Positions 6,984 to 13,144 of a DNA stretch of 13,398 nucleotides are shown in pieces. Where the stretch lies: assembly GCA_031255655.1 (NCBI GenBank), contig JAIRSB010000024.1, positions 1-13,398 of the forward strand, written 5' to 3'. Position 1 is the stretch's first letter; every line of letters starts with the position of its first letter. The notes beneath the pieces were generated by a model, which made no database searches, had not been told where the DNA came from, and was given only the letters and a program-made list of their open reading frames with translations. Source of the stretch: Spirochaetaceae bacterium (lineage in GTDB: Bacteria > Spirochaetota > Spirochaetia > Treponematales > Breznakiellaceae). The position numbers were made by a program, and so were the translations under genes.

Positions 6984-7020
6984 AAAAAACATCCGCGAAG
7001 ATAACTTTAATCTGCCCGCG
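6984..7020 (-). terminator. Candidate rho-independent terminator after glnS
   Basis: Just beyond the glnS stop, the minus strand has CGCG and AGAT paired with ATCT and CGCG around a 7-nt loop. The stem is imperfect (8 pairs with an internal bulge) and is followed four bases later by TTTTTT. This is the best U-tract terminator in the window, though the split stem makes it only moderately convincing. It overlaps the leader of the HAD gene. Confidence 0.4.
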
Positions 7021-7027
7021 TTACGGC

Positions 7028-8821
7028 TTACTTTCCTTTGATTTTGGCCCATGTGTCGCGCAAAGCTACCGTTTTGTTAAAGACCGGCTCACCGTCCGTT
7101 CCGTCTTCCGGGTCGCGGACAAAGTAGCCATGCCTTTCAAATTGAAAGAATTGCCCACCCGCCGCCCCGTCAACATCAGGTGGAACAGCCTGCCTCAAAC
7201 AAGGCTCGGCCAACGCGCCTTTGATAATTGCAAGCGAATCGGGGTTGATGTTGTCCAGCAGCGTCTTCCCCGGCGGAACATCCGCTGGGCGTTCCGCCGT
7301 GAAAAGATGCCCGTAAATCCGCGCTTGGATTGGCAGGGCGCGCGCCGCGGAAAGCCAGTGTATCGTCCCTTTTATTTTCCGGTTGTCGGGGGCGTTTCCG
7401 CCTTTAGTCAGCGGGTCGTACACGGCGCGTACCGCGATGACGTTCCCCGCCTCGTCTTTCTCGAAACTCGTACAAGTGACGATAAAGCCATACCTCAGGC
7501 GCACACTGTTACCAGGATAAAGCCGGTAATACTTAGGGGGCGGCGACTCTTCAAAGTCGTCCAGTTCTATCCATATTTCGCGGGTAAACAAGATTTCCCG
7601 TTTACCCGCGCCCTCATCCTCTGGATTATTCACCGCCTCCAGCGTTATTTCCGCGCCCTCATCCAGATTTTCGATGATAAGCTTCAGCGGCTTAAGAACA
7701 GCCATCACACGAAGGGCGCGTTTGTTAAGGTCTTCACGCAGGCAATAGTCGAGCAGCGCCGTATCTACCGTGCTGTCGGTTTTGGAAACGCCTATGCGGG
7801 ACATAAAGCTGCGAAGCGCCGCGGCCGTACAGCCGCGGCGGCGGAGACCGGCGAGAGTCGGCATACGCGGGTCGTCCCAACCGGACACCCGCTTCGTCTG
7901 AACAAGCTGCAACAAATGACGCTTGGACAGAACGGTATACGTCATGTTAAGACGAGCGAATTCTATCTGCCTGCTGGGGAAAACCTCCGCCTCGCGGATG
8001 AACCATTCGTACAACGGACGATGTATCTCGTACTCCAACGAGCATAGGGAGTGCGTTATCCCCTCTTTCGCGTCCGAAAGAGGGTGCTGGAAATCGTACA
8101 TCGGGTAGATGCGCCACGCGCTGCCCGTCCGATAATGGTTTTCACGCCGGATGCGGTACATCACAGGATCGCGCATAACAAGGTTAGGATGTGTCATATC
8201 TATCTTTGCCCGCAAAGTTTTTGCGCCGTCCGCGAACTCGCCGTCCCGCATACGCTTGAACAAGTCAAGGTTTTCCTCGACTCCGCGACTGCGGAAAGGG
8301 CTGTCCCTCCCGGGCGGAGTTTCGGTGATGTGGTTTTTGTCAACCGCCGTCCCGCGATACTCCCTGATATCATCTTCGGAAAGGTCGTCAACGTAAGCCT
8401 TGCCCTTCTTGATTATCCTGACAGCCGCCTCGTAAAGGTATTCGTAGTAGTCCGAAGCGTAAAATTCGCGCCCGCCCCAATCGAAGCCGAGCCATTTTAC
8501 ATCCCGCTTTATCGCTTCCACATAGGAAAGGTCTTCTTTTTCGGGATTTGTGTCGTCAAAACGCAGATTGCACTTGCCGCCAAAGCGCGCGGCCATCAAA
8601 AAGTCTATGGTCATTGCTTTGCAATGACCAATGTGCAGCCAGCCGTTAGGCTCCGGCGGGAAGCGGGTGTGCACATGATCAAAACGCCCGTTTTCAAGGT
8701 CTTTTTTTACACAATCGCTGATAAAATCACCCGCCGCTTCCGCGGCGGCTTCCGCATCATCCATGAATTGAGTCTGGCCAGATTTAGGCGCGCTGTCAAG
8801 TGAAAGCGCGTTTTTACACAT
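7028..8821 (-). CDS. glnS: Glutamine--tRNA ligase
   Basis: A 597-residue class I aminoacyl-tRNA synthetase that charges tRNA-Gln directly with glutamine in the cytoplasm. The ATP-site signatures are HIGH (residues 63-66, in PPEPNGWLHIGHCKA) and VLSKR (297-301), the GlnRS form of KMSKS. The active-site block IYPMYDFQHPLSDAKEGITH (238-257) and CSLEYEIHRPLYEWF are characteristic of GlnRS. LRFDDTNP follows the HIGH helix. The C-terminal anticodon-binding beta barrels run from about residue 360 to the end (RIYGHLF, then GYFVRDPED and FNKTVALRDTWAKIKG). The length is close to that of bacterial GlnRS, about 550-600. The start is uncertain: ATG 8821 gives a 19-residue longer leader than ATG 8764, and neither has a good Shine-Dalgarno. 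A strong hairpin lies 28 bp upstream of 8821. Confidence 0.96.
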   Translation of the reverse strand: MCKNALSLDSAPKSGQTQFMDDAEAAAEAAGDFISDCVKKDLENGRFDHVHTRFPPEPNGWLHIGHCKAMTIDFLMAARFGGKCNLRFDDTNPEKEDLSYVEAIKRDVKWLGFDWGGREFYASDYYEYLYEAAVRIIKKGKAYVDDLSEDDIREYRGTAVDKNHITETPPGRDSPFRSRGVEENLDLFKRMRDGEFADGAKTLRAKIDMTHPNLVMRDPVMYRIRRENHYRTGSAWRIYPMYDFQHPLSDAKEGITHSLCSLEYEIHRPLYEWFIREAEVFPSRQIEFARLNMTYTVLSKRHLLQLVQTKRVSGWDDPRMPTLAGLRRRGCTAAALRSFMSRIGVSKTDSTVDTALLDYCLREDLNKRALRVMAVLKPLKLIIENLDEGAEITLEAVNNPEDEGAGKREILFTREIWIELDDFEESPPPKYYRLYPGNSVRLRYGFIVTCTSFEKDEAGNVIAVRAVYDPLTKGGNAPDNRKIKGTIHWLSAARALPIQARIYGHLFTAERPADVPPGKTLLDNINPDSLAIIKGALAEPCLRQAVPPDVDGAAGGQFFQFERHGYFVRDPEDGTDGEPVFNKTVALRDTWAKIKGK

Positions 8822-8849
8822 AAAATAAGAGAGCTAACATCAACTTTTA

Positions 8850-8877
8850 TCCGTGGCTTCCGCGAGGAAGCCACGGA
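8850..8877. repeat. Perfect 12-bp hairpin with tetraloop in the glnS leader region
   Basis: TCCGTGGCTTCC and GGAAGCCACGGA are perfectly complementary around a GCGA tetraloop (TCGC on the minus strand). It lies in the 126-bp gap between the OB-fold protein gene and glnS. No U-run follows on the minus strand, so it is not a standard terminator. It could be an mRNA 3'-stability or processing hairpin of the upstream gene, or a dispersed palindromic element. Confidence 0.85.
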
Positions 8878-8947
8878 ATCCAAGCGCAAAACACCCCGCC
8901 GCAACCGCAAACCGCATTCAAACACGCCAGCCGCTCCAGCGGCGGCT

Positions 8948-9490
8948 TTACCAGCCGCGCGTTCTCCCTTGCCTACCCCAGCTGCCGCTGCGCTCGCGCC
9001 AGTTGTTGTCATGGCCGCGCCCAAAACTCTGCCCGCTCCAATCGTTGGAATGGCCGCTCCAGTTGTCGCCGCGCCCGCGTCCGAAGCCTTGTCCGCTCCG
9101 GTTATCAGCATGCCCGCGCCAGCCAGCAAGGTTTTTGGCGAAGCCCCCGGCAAGCGCGTAATCTTTGTTATTAAAGGTAAGTTTTTCCGCAAGGACAAGG
9201 CCGTATTCCGCGCTGTTAGGCATATCGCGCGTCCTGCCCGTCAGTGTAACCTGCGCCCCTTCTTTTAAGCCGTCAACAAAGCCCACAAGCTGACCTATGC
9301 CGGGGACAAAATACGTTTTGTCGTCCGCTTTAACGGCCACGCGCCCCCTCGCCCATTCAAGATTCCCTTTTAGGACGATTTCCTCTCCGGCGTTTCCCAC
9401 ACGCTGTCTCGCCCTGCGTGTATCTTCATTTTGGGCAAACATATATGCCGCCGTCGAGAACGCGATCGTCAATAAAACAATTTTTTTCAT
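8948..9490 (-). CDS. Small secreted OB-fold-like protein with Gly/Arg/Trp-rich repeat tail
   Basis: A 180-residue protein with an AAGGGG ribosome-binding site 6 nt before ATG 9490. Residues 1-19 form a type I signal peptide (KKIVLLTIAFSTAAYMFA, cut before Gln20), so it is exported to the periplasm or beyond. Residues 37-112 form a compact beta-rich domain (EEIVLKGNLEWARGRVAVK, then TYFVPG, FVDGLKEGAQVTLTGR and AEKLTFNNKDYAL), the pattern of small OB-fold proteins related in style to the bacterial BOF (YgiW/YdeI) family. Residues 120-180 form a low-complexity tail rich in Gly, Arg, Asn, Ser and Trp, built from degenerate repeats such as SGQGFGRGRGDNW and SGQSFGRGHDNNW. The function is unknown; ligand binding by the OB fold and polyanion binding by the cationic, aromatic tail are inferences. 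It sits between the M24 peptidase gene and glnS. Confidence 0.75.
   Translation of the reverse strand: MKKIVLLTIAFSTAAYMFAQNEDTRRARQRVGNAGEEIVLKGNLEWARGRVAVKADDKTYFVPGIGQLVGFVDGLKEGAQVTLTGRTRDMPNSAEYGLVLAEKLTFNNKDYALAGGFAKNLAGWRGHADNRSGQGFGRGRGDNWSGHSNDWSGQSFGRGHDNNWRERSGSWGRQGRTRGW
8999..9118 (-). repeat. Degenerate tandem repeats encoding the Gly/Arg/Trp-rich tail
   Basis: Two copies of a roughly 60-bp unit (39-bp conserved parts at 8999-9037 and 9059-9097) are clearly related, and a shorter sub-repeat starting with CCAGTTGTTG, CCAATCGTTGG or CCGGTTATCAG recurs about every 20-40 bp. They encode the SGQ-x-FGRG-x-x-x-NW motifs of the secreted protein. The degeneracy indicates old duplication rather than a currently slipping array. 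Confidence 0.6.
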
Positions 9491-9596
9491 AAAAAACCCC
9501 TTCTGTCAAATTGAAGCTGAAATCTATTCGCTGACAGGTCATTAAGCTGCCGTAAAGCCGAATATACTAATATAAATAAAGAGGGGCATATTATGG

Positions 9597-10712
9597 TTAC
9601 AAGCGAACGATTTTGGAACGTGTAAGGACTTCCGCGCCGTTTTCTGTAAGCAGGATGTCGTTTTCTAAACGGCAGCCGCCTTCAACCGGATGATAAAGCC
9701 CTGGTTCAATCGTGAATATCATGCCGGGCGCGAGTTTCCACTCTTCCTCGCTTCGGGAGCGGAGGAATGGTGCCTCGTGCGGCTGTAATCCTATGCCGTG
9801 TCCCAAACCGTGCGGCATTGAGCAGCGTGATTTTTTGAACAAGGTGTCGACGGACTGCGCTATGCTCTTGCAGGACGCGCCGTCTTTTACTTTGGACAGG
9901 GCGAGGTCGAATGCCTTTGTTACTAAATCGAGCCGAGCTTCCTGCGATTTACTAAGCGGACCGCGGGCAAACGTCATCGTAACATCGCTGGTGTAGCCGT
10001 GGTAAACGATGCCGAAATCAAGTATTGAAAGTCCCGGCCCGGCGAAGGCAGCGGCGGTGTAGGACGGAAATGCGTGTATTCCGAAACTGCGTTCCGCGCC
10101 GGCTGAAAGCGTAGTAAAGCCCGTTCCCTCGCAGTCAAGTTTCCGTGCCTCGTATTCGATGAACATCGCGATATCCGTCTCGGTTTTTAGGCGTCCGTCT
10201 TGGACATTTTGTTCTATCGCGTCGATTATTTGATTGGTCAACGCGGAAAGTGCGCGGTAAACGCTGATTTCATCGTCATCCTTAATCATTCGCAGGCGTT
10301 CAATCCATGATTTTGCCCCTTCTTTCCGGCAGATTATGTCATAATCCGGTATTTTGTCCACATATTGCAGAAAATCCGGGTACGGCGTGCAGGATGGTAT
10401 CTCGATTTTCGCACCTTGCAGGATTTTTAGGCGGTTGGTGGCGTGTCCCAGCGCTTTCATAGGGTCGCAATCGTATTCCGGGAATGGTATCATAGAATCG
10501 CAGGAGGCGTAAAGTTTAGCTACGTTTATGTCCCAGGGAACAAGCAGGGCTTTCTTCTCGGAGGACAAAAAAAGCAGCGCATCTCCGGGTTGTCCGGTGA
10601 GCCATCGTATAGATGTATCCCGCCGGAGCTCGTTATCCTGAAGCATAACCAGATCGATTGCCTCGTTATCCATCCATTCGTACAGTTTCTCCCGTCTTTT
10701 GAGGTAATCCAT
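9597..10712 (-). CDS. M24-family metallopeptidase (Xaa-Pro aminopeptidase/prolidase-like)
   Basis: A 371-residue cytoplasmic peptidase predicted to release N-terminal residues next to proline or split Xaa-Pro dipeptides. Residues 1 to about 130 form the creatinase-type N-terminal domain, and 135-371 the pita-bread catalytic domain. All five dinuclear-metal ligands are visible: Asp232 (ILDFG), Asp243 (SDVTMTF), His305 (HGLGHGIGL), Glu336 (FTIEPGLY) and Glu350 (RLENDILL). His312 (PHEAP) is the usual second-shell or substrate histidine. Length fits PepQ/PepP-like enzymes, but the exact specificity cannot be told, so no symbol is given. The start at 10712 has GGAG 10 nt upstream. A candidate promoter lies at 10790-10818, so it is probably transcribed separately from the outer-membrane protein gene behind it. 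Confidence 0.92.
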   Translation of the reverse strand: MDYLKRREKLYEWMDNEAIDLVMLQDNELRRDTSIRWLTGQPGDALLFLSSEKKALLVPWDINVAKLYASCDSMIPFPEYDCDPMKALGHATNRLKILQGAKIEIPSCTPYPDFLQYVDKIPDYDIICRKEGAKSWIERLRMIKDDDEISVYRALSALTNQIIDAIEQNVQDGRLKTETDIAMFIEYEARKLDCEGTGFTTLSAGAERSFGIHAFPSYTAAAFAGPGLSILDFGIVYHGYTSDVTMTFARGPLSKSQEARLDLVTKAFDLALSKVKDGASCKSIAQSVDTLFKKSRCSMPHGLGHGIGLQPHEAPFLRSRSEEEWKLAPGMIFTIEPGLYHPVEGGCRLENDILLTENGAEVLTRSKIVRL

Positions 10713-10789
10713 CGGTTAACTGCTCCTATTCTCCAGTATTCCAGCTTGTTCCGCGCAAGCTCTTTTTCATACTGTATACGCAAGAGCGG

Positions 10790-10818
10790 ATAATAACCAG
10801 CGTCCGAAACGCCGCCAA
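10790..10818 (-). promoter_or_regulatory. Candidate promoter of the M24 peptidase gene
   Basis: On the minus strand TTGGCG (plus 10813-10818, 4 of 6) is followed after exactly 17 bp by TATTAT (plus 10790-10795, 5 of 6). The predicted start is near 10783, giving a leader of about 70 nt. Confidence 0.45.
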
Positions 10819-10827
10819 TAAGGTTGA

Positions 10828-10848
10828 GTCAAACATCCCGTGTTTGAC
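10828..10848. repeat. Perfect 8-bp inverted repeat upstream of the M24 promoter
   Basis: GTCAAACA and TGTTTGAC flank a 5-nt TCCCG centre, 15 bp past the stop of the outer-membrane protein gene and 9 bp upstream of the M24 -35 box. It may be a 3' hairpin of the upstream transcript or a regulator site for the M24 gene. No U-run follows on the minus strand. Confidence 0.55.
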
Positions 10849-10862
10849 GCCAAATATGCGGG

Positions 10863-12752
10863 CTAAAAATGCGGAAACAGTTTTATTCCAAGTGTTAAAA
10901 TGAAGCTGGTTGATTGTGTATACGGCGTTTCGTCAATTATGTGGTATGGTGATGCTTCCCCCTGATTCGCTGGGCCGTCAATGTTCGTGAAGTATGAAAA
11001 AACGATTCCTGCTTCTCCGTAAAGCGTAACCGGCAATTTTCGCGGCATGTATTCCGCGCCGGCTTTGAGTATGTGAAACCATTGGTAGGCGCCGTCTTGC
11101 AGGAAATGTTTTTTTAACACCACTTTTTCGTTTCGGCCTTCCGGATCAAGTTCTGAAAGATACGAACTACCGTCAACGGCACTCGGCCCGAAATCCGCGC
11201 CGTGTCGTATCATTTGATATTGAAAGTGAATATTCGCGGCGTTTGCCGTCATTGTTTCAAAACGCAGCAAAAGTTCATCCGAATTTGGCGGCAGATAGTA
11301 ACCTATCCCCACGCCGTTATTGGTGTAAGCCGTCTCCATTAAACTGTCGCCGTACCACGGAACGAAATTTCTATTATGTGTATAACAGTACGGCTCTATT
11401 TTTGTGTATGTCAGTTTGATAAACGCGAACGGCAGCAACGGGATGGCGGTTAAGGCTCCGGCTTGAAAGGCGAACATTGTCCTGTCTAATATATCCATTC
11501 CGGGCTGTAGCTGCATTTCATCGTTGTAGAGCGAAAGCCAAATGTCCGTTAGTCCGCCCGCGTTGGCTTTGACATTGAAAAATATCGATAAATTGTCGAA
11601 ATCTCCAATGTTGTTTTGATAAAAAAAGCTGTTGATAATTGGCAGTGGATACCCTAACTCAAAGCGTTTCGGCCAGACAACAGCGTCTCCAAAATTAATA
11701 TGCAAAAAATTTTTTATGCTGAATTCCAGCATTGTTATTGAAAAAGCATTTTGGGACGACCACGAGGATACTTTTATCCCGTCAGAATTAAAGTATTCAA
11801 GCTCGCCTGTCAATGTGGAGATGTTGAACCATGAAACCGGCTGAAACTGGCCTTCGACTGCAAGAAAAGGGCGGGCGTTTCCGTTAAAAATAATGCTGCT
11901 GCCGGACGACATCGCCGCCCACTCCCGCCGCAGTCTGCCAACGCGAAAAAATAACGCGCCGTCAAAAAACGCCGCCGCCGCTTCCGCGCCAAGCGCGTAA
12001 GCTCCTGACAATTTTTCGGGGAAGGTCTGATAGCCCCCGGAATCCAATTGATCCAGATAGAATACCGAGCTGTCCCAGTTTTTTTTGTAGGTGTACGGGA
12101 AATACGCCGCCGGCTGGCTGTACGCGGGTAGTACGCGGTCTATATATTCGTCGTGATTTTCAAAGCCTTCGTAGTAGGTGTGGTAATGACCTTCAAGTTC
12201 GCGCTCGGCGTGCAGCAAAAAGCCGTCAGCCGTCATATTCCATGAAAAATGTTTTCCGATATCTCCCATTATGTATGCTGAAATTCCGGCGTTCCAGCCC
12301 CAGTCATAGTTTTTTTCCGCGCCGTTCTCGCCTGTCAACGTTACGGCTTGGGAAATTTCCGCGTTCATGCTCGCGCCGGCCTCCGCACTCAACGGAATTC
12401 CGGTTTCATAAAGCCGCGTTCTTATCGTGTACGTCCCGTTCCATAAGTCCGCTCCTTCTTTTTTTTCCACGTACTTAGTTCGTGTCTGCTCTAGTATAGC
12501 GCGTTCGTCCGCTCTCAGTCTGATGTTGCCGTTACTCGCGGGATCCGCAGCAAGTATATCGTTTATCGCTGACAGAACTTGCACTCTGGTATAGGGTTTC
12601 GAGCCGGGCAATGGCCCGCATAGTCCTTTTAGAACCGCCAAATCAAGGATTTTATATATGTTATCGGATACCGGCACGGCGTTATGTGTCTGCGCGAACA
12701 CCGCGCCGCATGCCGCCGACGCCAGACAAAAAATCAAAAAAAGTTTCCGCAT
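10863..12752 (-). CDS. Outer-membrane beta-barrel-like protein, hypothetical
   Basis: A 629-residue exported protein that I do not recognise by name. The start at 12752 is chosen because a signal peptide begins exactly there (MRKLFLIFCLASAACGAVFA, likely cut before Gln21); the frame is open to 12983, but that upstream part is low-complexity and crosses the poly-C tract. No strong Shine-Dalgarno is seen. Residues 30-100 look helical (NIYKILDLAVLKGLCGPLPG, KPYTRVQVLSAINDIL), similar in style to the N-terminal segment of Wzi-like capsule-assembly porins. The rest has alternating polar/aromatic strands typical of a beta barrel, with many Tyr, Phe and Trp. It ends in ILTLGIKLFPHF, a terminal-Phe beta-signal for BAM insertion. 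Cys15 in SAACG leaves a lipoprotein reading possible. The promoter contains a G14/C14 tract, suggesting phase-variable surface expression. Confidence 0.72.
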   Translation of the reverse strand: MRKLFLIFCLASAACGAVFAQTHNAVPVSDNIYKILDLAVLKGLCGPLPGSKPYTRVQVLSAINDILAADPASNGNIRLRADERAILEQTRTKYVEKKEGADLWNGTYTIRTRLYETGIPLSAEAGASMNAEISQAVTLTGENGAEKNYDWGWNAGISAYIMGDIGKHFSWNMTADGFLLHAERELEGHYHTYYEGFENHDEYIDRVLPAYSQPAAYFPYTYKKNWDSSVFYLDQLDSGGYQTFPEKLSGAYALGAEAAAAFFDGALFFRVGRLRREWAAMSSGSSIIFNGNARPFLAVEGQFQPVSWFNISTLTGELEYFNSDGIKVSSWSSQNAFSITMLEFSIKNFLHINFGDAVVWPKRFELGYPLPIINSFFYQNNIGDFDNLSIFFNVKANAGGLTDIWLSLYNDEMQLQPGMDILDRTMFAFQAGALTAIPLLPFAFIKLTYTKIEPYCYTHNRNFVPWYGDSLMETAYTNNGVGIGYYLPPNSDELLLRFETMTANAANIHFQYQMIRHGADFGPSAVDGSSYLSELDPEGRNEKVVLKKHFLQDGAYQWFHILKAGAEYMPRKLPVTLYGEAGIVFSYFTNIDGPANQGEASPYHIIDETPYTQSTSFILTLGIKLFPHF

Positions 12753-12840
12753 AACGTGATTTTGTATGTTATTTCCATCAAAATCAAGTGGACGCCGTTT
12801 ATGGTACTCCGGTACTGAGAGCATGGTATGTGTTTTTGGC

Positions 12841-12869
12841 ATTAACTGGGGGGGGGGGGGGATTGACAA
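12841..12869 (-). promoter_or_regulatory. Candidate phase-variable promoter of the outer-membrane protein gene
   Basis: On the minus strand TTGTCA (plus 12864-12869, 5 of 6) and GTTAAT (plus 12841-12846, 4 of 6) are separated by exactly 17 bp, and 14 of those 17 are the C14 tract. The predicted start is near 12834, about 80 nt before the ATG at 12752. At 14 repeats the spacing is optimal; gain or loss of one or two bases would weaken it. Confidence 0.5.
12848..12861. repeat. Homopolymeric G14 tract
   Basis: Fourteen consecutive G on the plus strand lie in the gap between the divergent outer-membrane protein gene and the small membrane-protein gene. It is the only long homopolymer of G or C in the window. 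Such tracts are prone to slipped-strand mispairing. The assembled length may itself be imprecise. Confidence 0.97.
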
Positions 12870-12889
12870 AATGAAATCCAGTCTATAGT
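12863..12889 (+). promoter_or_regulatory. Candidate promoter of the truncated membrane-protein gene
   Basis: A perfect TTGACA -35 box (12863-12868) begins 1 bp after the G14 tract. The best -10 box, TATAGT (12884-12889, 5 of 6), is only 15 bp away; TCTAAT (12889-12894) would be 20 bp away. The spacing is therefore not optimal for either. The -35 overlaps the minus-strand -35 box of the outer-membrane protein gene. Confidence 0.35.
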
Positions 12890-12955
12890 CTAATGACAGC
12901 TTGTTTTGAACAGGCCTATATACACCGCGTTTTGCGGCGTTGTTTTGGAGGAAAA

Positions 12956-13144
12956 ATGGAAAATACAATGTATTTTTGGACAATAACTCAGCCTAAGGGT
13001 AATGCTTATGTCGCGTCTGCGCTCCTTGTTTTTGCACTTTTTTTGTTGCTTGGCGGCATAATGGCCGGAATCATTTTTGCCATGAAAGGTACAACTATCG
13101 CGATTGAAGACAGGGAAGTTGTAATAAAAACTTTTTTATATTAG
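12956..13144 (+). pseudogene. N-terminal fragment of a small membrane protein cut by an insertion sequence
   Basis: A strong GGAGG ribosome-binding site lies 5 nt before ATG 12956, and 62 residues follow. Residues 18-43 form a transmembrane segment (AYVASALLVFALFLLLGG and on). The end, TTIAIEDREVVIKTFLY, is a beta-strand pattern like the beginning of bacterial PH-like domains, where a sequence such as GR.IP would be expected next. Instead the frame meets TAG at 13142-13144, exactly where an IS5-like end begins. I infer that the stop is made by the insertion and that the rest of the gene was displaced or lost. The annotated frame open from 12893 lacks a ribosome-binding site. The protein's function is unknown; the PH-like assignment is tentative. 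Confidence 0.65.

Noticed and set aside
8741..8758. CCGCCGC-TTCC-GCGGCGG palindrome near the glnS start
   Set aside because: It is explained by Ala/Glu codon runs (AEAAAEAA) in the N-terminus of the synthetase.
7130..8803. Two long plus-strand open frames (305 and 250 codons) opposite glnS
   Set aside because: They are antisense shadows of the clearly coding glnS frame; their translations show no recognisable domain and they lack ribosome-binding sites.
8707..9198. Minus-strand Ala/Gly-rich open frame of 163 codons
   Set aside because: It is an alternative frame of the repeat tail and the glnS N-terminus; the composition is a by-product of the repeats.
10743..10768. AGCTTG-TTCCGCG-CAAGCT followed by CTTTTTC, terminator-like on the plus strand
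   Set aside because: There is no plus-strand gene upstream to terminate; on the minus strand it lies in the M24 leader without a U-tract. The stem is only 6 bp.
12753..12983. Upstream extension of the outer-membrane protein to 12983
   Set aside because: It would bury the signal peptide at residue 78, lacks a ribosome-binding site, and crosses the probable promoter.
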